DNA from: Paludibacter jiangxiensis
GTDB lineage: Bacteria > Bacteroidota > Bacteroidia > Bacteroidales > Paludibacteraceae
Assembly: GCF_001618385.1 (NCBI RefSeq)
Contig: NZ_BDCR01000003.1
Location: 124,001 to 188,000 of the forward strand
Direction of reading: 5' to 3'
DNA: 64,000 nucleotides
Positions 1-8,787 of this stretch are shown here, one piece after another. Under the pieces are notes generated by a model. It was not told the origin of the DNA and searched no databases. It saw nothing but the letters and a program-made list of their open reading frames with translations. Each line of letters begins with the position of its first letter. The stretch's first letter is position 1. The position numbers and the translations under genes were made by a program.

Positions 1-376
1 AAATAACAACCAATTACAATATATCGACTATCAGCAACCAAACTGGCACGACAGCTTATTTTAGCAAAAACACGAGAAAACCATAAAGTAAGTTAGACTA
101 CAACAGAAAACGCAGTGATTACTTTGAGACGCTTGTGGATGGATTTGTTTGGAGCGTAACTAAAGTGCCACGAGAACTAAACGATATTGCATTCTGTTGA
201 AAACATTCGTAAGCGCAATAGATACCTAGAAGTCAAAAACAACACATACAACTATAAATCAAAACAGTAATCGAATATTCTAAGTCGAAAATTTACGAAT
301 GTTCGCAGGAGAAATTCTTTGTAAAATACAAATCTGACTTTATTTATATTCTAAACACAATAAATCACCAATTGAA
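1..376. other. Left-edge region without a recognisable gene
   Basis: AT-rich sequence with no convincing gene. One open frame of about 36 codons on the + strand ends with TGA near position 200, but it has no ATG start and I do not recognise its product; it could be the decayed end of a gene. The final 100 bases should hold the promoter of the NTPase gene that starts at 377, but I see no clear TAnnTTTG box. Confidence 0.4.
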
Positions 377-2485
377 ATGAGTAACGAATCTCTCAGCCTT
401 TTCAGATTGATAAATTCAATTGAAAATGGACTTGTACCTTTTGAAGCAAAGGCGATAAAGAAAAATATTTCTTCATTTTCCATTAATGAAGAAGTAAACC
501 CTAAATATGTACAACCATTATTTAGTGAATTATATAGTAATGTTCAGCAAGGCATTTCGCCAAAAGTAATACTAATATCAGCAGCTGGAGCAACGGGGAA
601 AAGCGAATTAACAAATTATTTATCAGCAAGTCTAAAAATGCCAATTTTTAATTTAAGCAATCACAGTCCTGTTGCAAGTAATTCTTTAACTGGCTTGTTT
701 TTCGATTGTTTAGGTCATTTAGAACTTGGCAAATTTGTTGAAAAATTGAAATCAGGCCAATCTACACTGATCATAGATGCATTAGACGAGGGATATATTA
801 AAACAACAGTCCAAGGTTTTAATTCTTTTTTGGACGAAATAGTTGAGATCAGTTCGGATTCAAAAGGAACTCCTTTTATTTTGCTTGGTAGAACTCAGGT
901 AATGGAACATTGCATGTTTTATTTTGATGAGAAAAATATTGAAGCAAAACTTTTGAGTATTGAACCATTCACAGTTGACCAAGCAAAAGATTTTATTGAT
1001 AAACAAATCAATGAACAGAAGTATATTCAGCAATATAAAGTATTACGAGACTTTATTATTCAATCAGTTGAAGGTTTTTTTCAAAGTCAATCAGAGGTAA
1101 ATAAAAAACAATATAAATCGTTTATAGGTTATGCCCCAGTTCTATTATCAATCACAAAATTATTGCAAAAAGAATCTAATTATAAAGGACTTTTTGAAGA
1201 ATTATCTCAAAAAGAAGACAAGGGTGTTGATTTAATAATTTCGATTGTTGAATATATTTTGCAAAGAGATAAAGAAGAAAAGATAAAGCTACAACTTTTG
1301 CCCAATTTATTAAAACATAGAGATGAAAGATTTTGCGAGTTGGTAAATGAAAAAGCATATTCAATTGACGAACAGTGTGCAAGACTTCTGCATTTGCAAT
1401 TAACTAAATCTTTTTCTATTAGCTTAACAGAAGACACGCAATTTAATGGCCAATATGAAGAAAAAATTGCAGATTGGATAAAAGAACATCCATTTTTAGA
1501 AGGCTCTAAAATTCAAAATGCAGTATTTGAAAGTTACATCATTGCAAGATTAATATTAAATCCAATTTATAAAGAATCTGTTTACGAGTATTTAAAACTA
1601 AAGTATAAAGACGCATTTATGTTGTTCTTTATTTACGATAAACTTGATAATGCAAAGAATATCGAAAGTAGCTTTTTCCCATACTTGTATAATTCGTTAA
1701 AATCACTAGATGATAAATTTGCATATTCATCAATTAATATCGAGGAAAAGCGTTGTTCAGATGAACACGTAATTTGCGATGTTGAGTTTGCCTTAAGTGA
1801 TAGAGAAGACCAATACAATTTCGAAATGATTGTTGATAAGAATGCTGATTTGTATCTCGGCAATTCTATATCAAATGCGTCCATAAACTCACCAATAAAC
1901 ATATTGCTTGATGGAAACCGCTGTGAATTGATATCTCCCGTAACTATTAATTGTCATAGAATAACAATTAATTCAAACGAATTTATACTGGAAAAAGGCA
2001 TTAAAGATTCTGTTGGTGTAATTTTCGAATGTGACGAATGTAAAATTGATTATTCTAAAGGTCAAAATCCAACGGTATTAAGTCATCTTGATAAAAATCA
2101 AAAATTTCAAATTATTTCGGTGGAACGTCCTGAATTTCCTTTCTCTGACAGTTTTTTGAATAGTGATACTCTTGCCAAATTAGATCCTATGTTGAAGGAA
2201 AAATATCTAAAACTTAGAAAAATAATTGCATTATTTAGGTCCCATAGTAAAGGACGAATGGGGCGTTTTAGAGAGAAAATTGAGGATGAACGAGTGACTG
2301 GCTATACTGTTGGTAAAAAGGTACTTGCTTCTCTAATAAAAAGTAAAGTATTGTATTCGGAAGGTACTCAATATTTTATTGATCCCACTAAGATACATGA
2401 GCAACTTGGCGTTTCATATAATGAAATTAGATTACGTGAAATAAATGAAAAAACTATAGAATTCTTAAAAACAATTGACAACTAA
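377..2485 (+). CDS. NACHT-like P-loop NTPase, possible STAND-type signalling or defence protein
   Basis: A 702-residue protein with no signal peptide or membrane segment, so probably cytoplasmic. A Walker A motif (GATGKS, residues 71-76) is followed by an extended Walker B (LIIDALDEG, about 131-139), the hhhhDxxDE form typical of NACHT/STAND NTPases, and a sensor-like ILLGRT near 170. The middle is helical. Residues about 480-580 are rich in short beta-strand-like Asn/Ile repeats, and the last 80 residues look like a winged-helix fold. The gene is solitary and AT-rich, unlike the housekeeping genes downstream, which suggests horizontal transfer. STAND NTPases often act as sensors in phage defence or signalling, but no effector domain is identifiable here. 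I infer a regulatory or defence NTPase; the specific function is unknown. Confidence 0.6.
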   Translation: MSNESLSLFRLINSIENGLVPFEAKAIKKNISSFSINEEVNPKYVQPLFSELYSNVQQGISPKVILISAAGATGKSELTNYLSASLKMPIFNLSNHSPVASNSLTGLFFDCLGHLELGKFVEKLKSGQSTLIIDALDEGYIKTTVQGFNSFLDEIVEISSDSKGTPFILLGRTQVMEHCMFYFDEKNIEAKLLSIEPFTVDQAKDFIDKQINEQKYIQQYKVLRDFIIQSVEGFFQSQSEVNKKQYKSFIGYAPVLLSITKLLQKESNYKGLFEELSQKEDKGVDLIISIVEYILQRDKEEKIKLQLLPNLLKHRDERFCELVNEKAYSIDEQCARLLHLQLTKSFSISLTEDTQFNGQYEEKIADWIKEHPFLEGSKIQNAVFESYIIARLILNPIYKESVYEYLKLKYKDAFMLFFIYDKLDNAKNIESSFFPYLYNSLKSLDDKFAYSSINIEEKRCSDEHVICDVEFALSDREDQYNFEMIVDKNADLYLGNSISNASINSPINILLDGNRCELISPVTINCHRITINSNEFILEKGIKDSVGVIFECDECKIDYSKGQNPTVLSHLDKNQKFQIISVERPEFPFSDSFLNSDTLAKLDPMLKEKYLKLRKIIALFRSHSKGRMGRFREKIEDERVTGYTVGKKVLASLIKSKVLYSEGTQYFIDPTKIHEQLGVSYNEIRLREINEKTIEFLKTIDN

Positions 2486-2579
2486 ATCTGTTGCTGCAAC
2501 TAACATTGTTCCTTCCGACACCTCGGATATGTAGCAAACGGTCGCATCGGCGGATATGTGATCCTGAACAAAAGAACAC

Positions 2580-2624
2580 CTCCGCTGCCGCACGATTAGT
2601 GCAGGGCATCACGTGCTGCCGGAG
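2580..2624. repeat. Interrupted palindrome in the spacer between solitary genes
   Basis: CTCCG (2580-2584) and GCACG (2590-2594) pair with CGTGC (2612-2616) and CGGAG (2620-2624), giving two stacked stems with an internal loop. The spacer is more GC-rich than the genes on either side. No T-run follows, so it is not a standard terminator. It may be an imprint of gene insertion. Confidence 0.4.
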
Positions 2625-2681
2625 CTACTATGAAAATAAATGAACCATTTTTTGAAATATAAATCAAGTAAAAATGAAACT

Positions 2682-3479
2682 ATGAAATATAAATTTATTG
2701 TTTTGGTAATTTTAATGGCTGCAATTTATAGTTGCAGCAACGATGCAATAGCGCCTGTTTCGTCCTTTTCTCTTAACGGAGATACAATTAGCACTCTGAA
2801 AGTCGGGACTTTTAATGAATTTCGGGTTACCAATAATTCAATCAATGCAGATTCGGTCCTATGGGATCTGGGAGATGGTCGCACTTCGAAAGAAAATGAA
2901 TTTTTAGTGTCCTACCCAAAATCCGGGACTTATACCCTAAAACTTATTGCCAAAAATAGTAACGGAAGTTTTCGAACAACATCAAAAAAAATTGTCGTAT
3001 TAGATAGAGTTCTAAAGCGAATAGAAATTTCAGCTGTTTACTGGGATCCTACGAATACAACTCAGGGGTGGCCGACAACTAATTCAAATGTTGATATATA
3101 TTTCCAAATTCAACAGTTTACGGATAAGACGATGGATCCGATTGGCATTTATCCTAAATGTCCGGTATTATACACATCTCCAATTGTCAAAAATATCAGC
3201 AATCAGACCTACCGGCCGAAAGATCCGATTACCTTCTATCCTGACCAAAAATTTATCATAAATAAAGCACTTGTTCACAATCCTTATTATGGAGAAAGCA
3301 ATGGTTATTTGTTTAGTGTGATGGCCAAAGACATAGACGGCAAAATTTATTGCTTAGCTAACAGTGCCTTTGTTGGAGAAGCGTTTGGCTTTCAAAGAGA
3401 TAATGTAACAGAAAATTCATTTACAATAACAGGCGGAGCTGTCGGGACATATTTTAAATTAGTAGGAACATTTGAATGA
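2682..3479 (+). CDS. Lipoprotein with a PKD-like domain
   Basis: A 265-residue predicted lipoprotein. I use the ATG at 2682 rather than the one at 2640 because it places a classic signal peptide at the N-terminus, with lipobox Cys at residue 18 (IYSC). A PKD-like beta-sandwich follows at about residues 25-105, with WDLGDG and a YPKSGTYTLKL strand, the usual PKD signatures. The C-terminal half is predicted beta-rich and I do not recognise it. PKD domains normally mediate protein-protein or carbohydrate contacts at the cell surface. The gene is solitary and not in an operon. Function beyond surface binding cannot be inferred. Confidence 0.65.
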   Translation: MKYKFIVLVILMAAIYSCSNDAIAPVSSFSLNGDTISTLKVGTFNEFRVTNNSINADSVLWDLGDGRTSKENEFLVSYPKSGTYTLKLIAKNSNGSFRTTSKKIVVLDRVLKRIEISAVYWDPTNTTQGWPTTNSNVDIYFQIQQFTDKTMDPIGIYPKCPVLYTSPIVKNISNQTYRPKDPITFYPDQKFIINKALVHNPYYGESNGYLFSVMAKDIDGKIYCLANSAFVGEAFGFQRDNVTENSFTITGGAVGTYFKLVGTFE

Positions 3480-3484
3480 GGCTT

Positions 3485-3589
3485 CTCGTACCGGAGATCA
3501 TCAATCTGTCGCCGCAAAGAGTATAGGGATGTGCCATTTGTAACTGATTAGTTGCCATACCGCCAACGTTATGGCAAGCCAAATACGAG
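3485..3589. repeat. Long imperfect palindrome between solitary genes
   Basis: CTCGTA (3485-3490) pairs with TACGAG (3584-3589), and inside it TTGCCATA (3552-3559) pairs with TATGGCAA (3570-3577) around a loop containing GCCAACG. The element fills nearly the whole spacer before the DJ-1 gene. The symmetry recalls recombination or mobile-cassette spacers, but no consensus integron site is evident. Confidence 0.4.
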
Positions 3590-3607
3590 TGCTGAAAATA
3601 AACAGAC

Positions 3608-4204
3608 ATGCAAAATAAAAAAGTATTACTGTTTCTTTCTCAAGGATTCGAAGAATATGAAGCCGGAGTATTCACCGATGTGATTGGTTGGAGCAGGGAG
3701 TTAGGAAACGAACCTGTAGATATGATATCCACGGCACTCAGACCTGAGATTAAATGCAAGTGGAATCTAATTGTTCGTCCGGAGATTGAATTTGACAACG
3801 TAGACTTTGATGAATATGACGCTTTAGCAATTCCTGGTGGATTCAAAAATTCAGGATATTATGAAGATGTATTTGATGAACGATTTCAGGATGTAATACG
3901 CAGTTTTGACAAAGACAATAAAATAATTGCAGCGGTTTGCGCCGCCGCTGCACCGGTTGCAAAATCCGGTGTTTTAAAGGATCGAATGGCAACCACATAC
4001 GATTTAACGGATATTTATGGGAGAGACTACCTTGCTGAATTTGGCGTCAACGTACAGGATAAGCATATAGTTATTGATAGAAATATTATTACCTCGACCG
4101 GCCCTGCCTCCGGATTAGATGTCGCATTTAAGCTCTTGGAAATGTTGACTTCGCAAAACAACGTAGATGAAGTAAAGAAACACATGCGTTTTACGAATAA
4201 ATAA
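3608..4204 (+). CDS. DJ-1/PfpI family protein
   Basis: A 198-residue cytoplasmic protein of the DJ-1/ThiJ/PfpI superfamily. The nucleophile elbow is visible: Cys111 in AAVCAAAAP, following the strand DALAIPGG (71-78). The acidic FEEYEA segment at residues 14-19 supplies the conserved glutamate that tunes the cysteine. Length matches the DJ-1 clade (about 190). Family members act in oxidative-stress protection, glyoxal/methylglyoxal detoxification or chaperone roles; the exact activity cannot be assigned. The gene is solitary, preceded by a palindromic spacer, and has no neighbour that hints at a substrate. Confidence 0.8.
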   Translation: MQNKKVLLFLSQGFEEYEAGVFTDVIGWSRELGNEPVDMISTALRPEIKCKWNLIVRPEIEFDNVDFDEYDALAIPGGFKNSGYYEDVFDERFQDVIRSFDKDNKIIAAVCAAAAPVAKSGVLKDRMATTYDLTDIYGRDYLAEFGVNVQDKHIVIDRNIITSTGPASGLDVAFKLLEMLTSQNNVDEVKKHMRFTNK

Positions 4205-4450
4205 ACAGCCAACGCCGTTCAATGTAACCTGTAAGTCCAATTGAGGTTCAACATATGGTTCTGACTTCGTCGGATATAAAAAGCACGATTCTTGCCTTGT
4301 CTCTCAAAAACAAGAACTTTTATTTGAACAAGAACATAGTCGCTAGTTTAGTCCAACAATCTGATTTTAAGAAACATCTACAAAAACAAGAGATCAACTT
4401 TAAAGACCGAGATAATACCTATTACATCCATTCGCCACAAAACAAAGGAT

Positions 4451-5296
4451 ATGAAAAACATAATGAAATTTTTATTACTTGGGGTCATTCTTATTTCATG
4501 TTCGAAAATGGAAGAAAATCCTGACAATCCTACAGATGACGCCCCGGAGCTTATTCAAATAAACGTAACTGTTTTATATTCTAACATATCGCTCTATAAT
4601 CAGTCTGATTTCAAAATTACTTATGAATATGACACAAACAAAAGACTAATAAAACAAACAGGCAGTTTTATACAAGCTCCAAGTTCAACAGGCTACAGAA
4701 GCTTTTTTACTGATAACATTTATACTACGTTGACTTATAGAAATAATACTGTCACTGTTGAAGACTTTTCTTCTTCTACTGATTTTACCGTTCAAAAAAA
4801 CACCCGATATTTCACCTTAAATTCTGAAAATCAAATCAATTCCAAGGAAATTCCGAGCAACAATAATTACGGATTGAAAAAACAAACTTTTATCTATGTA
4901 AATAATAAATTGTCTGAAATAAAAACCAGTTTTCCAAATATGCCTTATGATTCATCTGACCCAAATGATTATGTGACAACTTATTCTGAAAAATTTTATT
5001 TTGATACGAGCGGAAATTTATCCAAAACAGAATATGTTGAACAAAGAAATGGCGTAAATAAAGGGGAAAAAATTGTAAGGACATTTGCAAATTATGACAA
5101 CTCGACAAATATCTTTAAAAGATTACAATTGTTAGATAATTTCTTTTACAGATCGCTGTCTAAAAATAATTTCAGAGAATATAGAGAAGTTCATTTTTAT
5201 AACGACGTGGTAAATTACACGAATACAGATACATGCATCTTCGATTATGATTCTAATGGTCAAATAATATCTAACGGACGTTTCTTTTTCAGATAA
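4451..5296 (+). CDS. Lipoprotein with YD-like repeats
   Basis: A 281-residue predicted lipoprotein with a short signal and lipobox Cys at residue 17 (LISC). The mature part contains recurring Tyr/Phe-Asp strands of the YEYDTNKRL, FYFDTSGNL and FDYDSNGQI type, spaced as in RHS/YD-like beta-repeats common in Bacteroidetes surface lipoproteins. Strong AT bias and an isolated position fit an acquired accessory gene. An alternative start at 4463 would also keep the signal peptide. The 246 bases upstream hold no better gene. Function is unknown; a surface role is inferred from the lipobox only. Confidence 0.6.
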   Translation: MKNIMKFLLLGVILISCSKMEENPDNPTDDAPELIQINVTVLYSNISLYNQSDFKITYEYDTNKRLIKQTGSFIQAPSSTGYRSFFTDNIYTTLTYRNNTVTVEDFSSSTDFTVQKNTRYFTLNSENQINSKEIPSNNNYGLKKQTFIYVNNKLSEIKTSFPNMPYDSSDPNDYVTTYSEKFYFDTSGNLSKTEYVEQRNGVNKGEKIVRTFANYDNSTNIFKRLQLLDNFFYRSLSKNNFREYREVHFYNDVVNYTNTDTCIFDYDSNGQIISNGRFFFR

Positions 5297-5435
5297 ACTA
5301 ACGTCCGAAAGAAAGTCCCCGATGGCGCAAGTATACAAATCTCCGACGAAATAAAAAAATATCTGATATACAATTAATTGCCAGGCAACAGCAAATACAC
5401 TCAACAGGAGCACCTCAAACAAAAATATTTACTCC

Positions 5436-6149
5436 ATGAAAACAAATTATCTTCTCTTAATCTCTTTTCTAATTACTTGTAACGTATATTCTCAATCAAT
5501 TTTCAAAGCGATTGAACAAAAGGATTACAGTAAAATAGAAGAACTTGCTGCAAACAAATCAAAGATCAACAAAACCAACTCTGACGGAATAACTCCACTA
5601 TGGAAAGCAACGCTAATGAGTGACACTTTAGCAATGAATCTTTTATTAAAGAATGGCGCTAATCCAAATGCTCCGACAGATGGAGGGACAACCCCGATTT
5701 TTCTTTGTAGCGAAAATGGCTCAGTAGAATCAGCCAAATTGCTTTGTAAATATGGCGCTGATGTGAATTATTGCAAGAACAAATACAATTTAGCGCCCTT
5801 AAGACAAGCTGCAAGAAATGGGTATATTGACGTTGTACAACTCTTAATCAAACAAGGCGCTCAGATTGAGGCTAAAGCTGAGGACAAAGGAACAGCTTTA
5901 TCTGCGGCTAGCCTTAAAGGACATATTGATATTGTCAAACTATTAATTCAGCTTGGAGCAAACTTTAACATAATCGATAAAGACGGTGAAACGCCTTTAA
6001 TCAATGCATGTTCAGGTGGTAGAACTGACGTCGTTAAATACTTAATTGAAAAGGGGGCTGATAAAACTATCAAAAATAACAAAGGTCAAACAGCAATTGA
6101 AATCGCTCAGGATAAAGGGTTCTCACAAATTGTGAAAATATTAGAGTAG
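5436..6149 (+). CDS. Secreted ankyrin-repeat protein
   Basis: A 237-residue protein with an N-terminal signal peptide ending near residue 20 (VYSQ), then about six ankyrin repeats covering nearly the whole mature protein. Repeat hallmarks include GITPLWKA, GTTPIFLC, GHIDIVKLL, GETPLINA and GQTAIEIA at about 33-residue spacing. Ankyrin repeats bind other proteins; export suggests a periplasmic partner. In other bacteria similar proteins can be immunity or stress-response partners, but no toxin or catalase gene is adjacent. Solitary gene, no sign of an operon. Confidence 0.75.
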   Translation: MKTNYLLLISFLITCNVYSQSIFKAIEQKDYSKIEELAANKSKINKTNSDGITPLWKATLMSDTLAMNLLLKNGANPNAPTDGGTTPIFLCSENGSVESAKLLCKYGADVNYCKNKYNLAPLRQAARNGYIDVVQLLIKQGAQIEAKAEDKGTALSAASLKGHIDIVKLLIQLGANFNIIDKDGETPLINACSGGRTDVVKYLIEKGADKTIKNNKGQTAIEIAQDKGFSQIVKILE

Positions 6150-6163
6150 ACTTGCAAGCCCCT

Positions 6164-6190
6164 GAGAGCACAAATAGGACAAATGCTCTC
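6164..6190. repeat. Perfect 7-bp inverted repeat after the ankyrin gene
   Basis: GAGAGCA (6164-6170) and TGCTCTC (6184-6190) form a stem with a 13-base loop just downstream of the ankyrin stop codon. The bases after it are CCCC rather than a T-run, so an intrinsic terminator is doubtful. It is another palindrome in the spacers of this accessory stretch. Confidence 0.4.
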
Positions 6191-6273
6191 CCCTGGTGCC
6201 TGATTAAAAGAGAATCAAATGATCCGTAATAGAGAGAAACAAGCGCAATAGTGACTTTATTTACCTTATACAA

Positions 6274-6774
6274 ATGATCATTGAAACACCCCGGCTATAT
6301 CTTAGGCTCTTAACACAGGAGGATACCTCCGATCTTTCGTTGGTCTTGTCTGATCCGGAATCCATGAGGCATTATCCACATCCGTTTTCACAGGAGGAGG
6401 TTATGGAGTGGATAGATCGCAATATAAAACGCTATAACAGTGACGGATTTGGATTGTGGGCTGTCATACGAAAAGCCGATAATCAGTTTCTGGGAGATTG
6501 TGGAATTACCTTGCAGAACATCGATGGTGAAATTTTGCCGGAAATTGGGTTTCATATCATCAAAAAATACTGCAATGCGGGCTATGCCACTGAAGCGGCT
6601 GAAGCCTGTAAAAGATATGCCATTGAACGATTAGGCTATCAGTCGGTTTACTCCTATTCGGAGGTGGGAAACAAGGCTTCGCAGAGGGTTGCGTCGAAGA
6701 TAGGAATGCATCCGGTCAAAACGTTCTGCAAAGATGGAATAGAAGAAGTGGTATATGTTTATAGTAGCGAATAG
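6274..6774 (+). CDS. GNAT family N-acetyltransferase (RimJ/RimL type)
   Basis: A 166-residue cytoplasmic acetyltransferase. The N-terminus (IIETPRLYLRLL) is the standard opening of the RimJ/RimL/SpeG branch. Later come the beta-4 strand EIGFHI, an acetyl-CoA loop in KKYCNAGYATEAA, and the C-terminal SYSEVGNKASQRVASKIGM segment that packs over CoA. Full length for the family. It transfers an acetyl group from acetyl-CoA to an amine; the substrate (protein N-terminus, antibiotic or small molecule) cannot be told. Solitary in the accessory stretch. Confidence 0.8.
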   Translation: MIIETPRLYLRLLTQEDTSDLSLVLSDPESMRHYPHPFSQEEVMEWIDRNIKRYNSDGFGLWAVIRKADNQFLGDCGITLQNIDGEILPEIGFHIIKKYCNAGYATEAAEACKRYAIERLGYQSVYSYSEVGNKASQRVASKIGMHPVKTFCKDGIEEVVYVYSSE

Positions 6775-6829
6775 AGAACTGCTTTTGCAAACAGACAGAG
6801 CTTAGGTCGTTGTTTTTAATTGAAACAAA

Positions 6830-8245
6830 ATGAAAATACTTCTAACCGGATCTTCCGGATACATTGGAAAACGGCTGCTACCTGTGTTAATTGAAAACGG
6901 GCATTATGTAATTTGCTGTGTTAGGGACATTAAGAGATTCTCTGTTCCGGAATCATTAAAATCAAGAATACAGGTAATTCAGGTCGACTTGCTCGATAAT
7001 GATTCGCTGGCAAATATCCCCAAAGAGATAGATGGAGCCTTTTATCTGGTTCATTCTATGTCGTCATCATCCGACTATCATATTCAGGAACAGAAATCGG
7101 CAGAAAATTTCAGGAACGCAATGGCTCAAACCAGTGTGCGCCATGTTGTTTATTTAAGTGGAATAGTGAATGAAACGACATTGTCAAAGCACCTGTTATC
7201 AAGAAAAAATGTTGAACTGGAACTTAGTAAAGGGCACTATCATTTTACGACCCTCAGAGCTGGTATTATTATCGGATCGGGAAGTGCATCCTTCGAGATA
7301 ATGCGTGATCTGGTAGAAAAGCTGCCTGTCATGGTTGCTCCGAAATGGTTAAACACGCGATGTCAGCCAATAGCAATATCAGATGTGATCAACATTCTCT
7401 CGAAGACAATATTCAACCCCCAAACATTCAATAAAAATTTTGATATAGGAGGACCTGATATTTTGACCTATAAAGAAATGCTGTTGAAATTTGCAGGTGT
7501 CAGAAAATTAAAACGGCACATTTTGATTGTCCCTGTTATGACGCCTAAATTATCGTCGTACTGGTTGTATTTTGTAACTTCAACATCGTACAAACTGGCT
7601 GTTGCCCTCGTAAATAGTATGAAAGTAGAAGTCGTTTGCCGTAATAATGATATTAATAAAATACTGGAGGTCGAACCCATCGACTACCAGACCGCATTAG
7701 AAAGAGCATTTAGTAAAATTGAAAGCAATGAGGTCGTCTCCAGTTGGAAAGATGCTTTCATAAGTAGCAGTTTTAACCTGAATATATCAGAATTTATTAC
7801 TGTCCCAACTTTTGGATGTTTTCAGGACATTAGAGAAAAAGCAGTCATTGACAGGGACGAGTGTACCAACAAAATATGGTGTATTGGAGGCGAAAATGGG
7901 TGGTATTATGCCAATTGGCTATGGCGCATAAGGGGAATCCTCGATAAGATAGCCGGTGGTGTTGGTTTAAGAAGAGGTCGTACGTCGACCAATTCATTAA
8001 ACGTTGGGGATGCATTGGACTTTTGGAGAGTATTGTATGCAGACAAAACGGAAGGCCGCTTACTGCTGTTTGCCGAAATGAAATTGCCGGGTGAAGCATG
8101 GCTGGAGTTCAGAATTGTTGAAAATAAATTGATACAAACAGCGACATTCCGACCAAAAGGCTTAATGGGACGTTTATACTGGTTTACAGTTCTTCCTTTT
8201 CATAGTTTCATTTTCAAAGGGATGATTCGAAAACTAACCCAATAG
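6830..8245 (+). CDS. SDR-like NAD(P)-binding protein with C-terminal DUF2867 domain
   Basis: A 471-residue two-domain protein. The N-terminus carries the extended-SDR/NmrA-like Rossmann signature TGSSGYIG (residues 7-14). It continues to about residue 300 with YLVHSMSS, VVYLSGIV and TLRAGIIIGSG, typical of atypical SDR epimerase-like proteins. The remaining 170 residues resemble DUF2867, with GWYYANWLWRIRG and the ending RPKGLMGRLYWFTVLPFH. This fusion is known in several bacterial lineages, but its substrate is not established. ATG at 6830 begins directly with the Rossmann strand. It could be a reductase or a regulatory NAD(P) sensor. Confidence 0.7.
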   Translation: MKILLTGSSGYIGKRLLPVLIENGHYVICCVRDIKRFSVPESLKSRIQVIQVDLLDNDSLANIPKEIDGAFYLVHSMSSSSDYHIQEQKSAENFRNAMAQTSVRHVVYLSGIVNETTLSKHLLSRKNVELELSKGHYHFTTLRAGIIIGSGSASFEIMRDLVEKLPVMVAPKWLNTRCQPIAISDVINILSKTIFNPQTFNKNFDIGGPDILTYKEMLLKFAGVRKLKRHILIVPVMTPKLSSYWLYFVTSTSYKLAVALVNSMKVEVVCRNNDINKILEVEPIDYQTALERAFSKIESNEVVSSWKDAFISSSFNLNISEFITVPTFGCFQDIREKAVIDRDECTNKIWCIGGENGWYYANWLWRIRGILDKIAGGVGLRRGRTSTNSLNVGDALDFWRVLYADKTEGRLLLFAEMKLPGEAWLEFRIVENKLIQTATFRPKGLMGRLYWFTVLPFHSFIFKGMIRKLTQ

Positions 8246-8331
8246 AGTAAAAGCACGCAAGAAAGCGGGCATTCCAAGATTAAATGATACCTGAACAGAG
8301 CAGTTTGCCCACACCAATAAAATTATTTATT

Positions 8332-8700
8332 ATGAAGAAAATTTTAGTAGTAGCCGTTTTGATGGCCGGATGTTTTTTGCCGGCATTTGCTCAACGCGTC
8401 ATCGTATTCCGCAACAAGTTGCTTCAACCAGACTCTGCTCTTTATCAAAGGGCATTAAAAAACAACCAGCCAGCAAACTACACATGGAAAGATGGCAACT
8501 CTGAATGGAAATTAAATAATCAGGGAGGCAATAACCGCTTACAACTTCCGGACTTGAAAGGCGGAAATCTGAATCTTGCAATGAATAGACCCCTTGAAAT
8601 GGAAAAAATGCCGTGTGTAAAACCTTCGGGAAATTATCGGATACCCGTCAGCAAACCCGATTCGACTGTAAAACATACCCTGTTGATAAAGAAGTTCTGA
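8332..8700 (+). CDS. Small secreted protein of unknown function
   Basis: A 122-residue predicted exported protein. I start at ATG 8332 because it opens directly with a signal peptide (MKKILVV, cleavage after AFA before Q21); the upstream ATG at 8284 would bury the signal. The mature part is polar, rich in Asn, Lys and Pro, with no motif I recognise. It stands alone between the DUF2867 gene and another secreted unknown; the two may share a transcript because no terminator is visible between them. Confidence 0.5.
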   Translation: MKKILVVAVLMAGCFLPAFAQRVIVFRNKLLQPDSALYQRALKNNQPANYTWKDGNSEWKLNNQGGNNRLQLPDLKGGNLNLAMNRPLEMEKMPCVKPSGNYRIPVSKPDSTVKHTLLIKKF

Positions 8701-8787
8701 TGAAAGTTGCGTCGACTTTGCAATAACGAGTGATTGAAATTTGCTAAAATTTACTGCCATGCTATACCAAATGAAAATTATTACTTT

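Noticed and set aside
92-199. Short open frame near the left edge
   Set aside because: About 36 codons, no start codon, no recognised motif; too little to call a pseudogene.
4255-4524. 89-codon frame starting before the YD-repeat lipoprotein gene
   Set aside because: It overlaps the lipoprotein signal-peptide region by 74 bases in another frame, has no recognisable domain, and its sequence looks like a chance reading in AT-rich DNA.
2486-6273. Integron attC sites in the spacers of the accessory stretch
   Set aside because: Palindromes are present, but no pair of RYYYAAC/GTTRRRY boxes in the correct layout was found, and no integrase is in the window.
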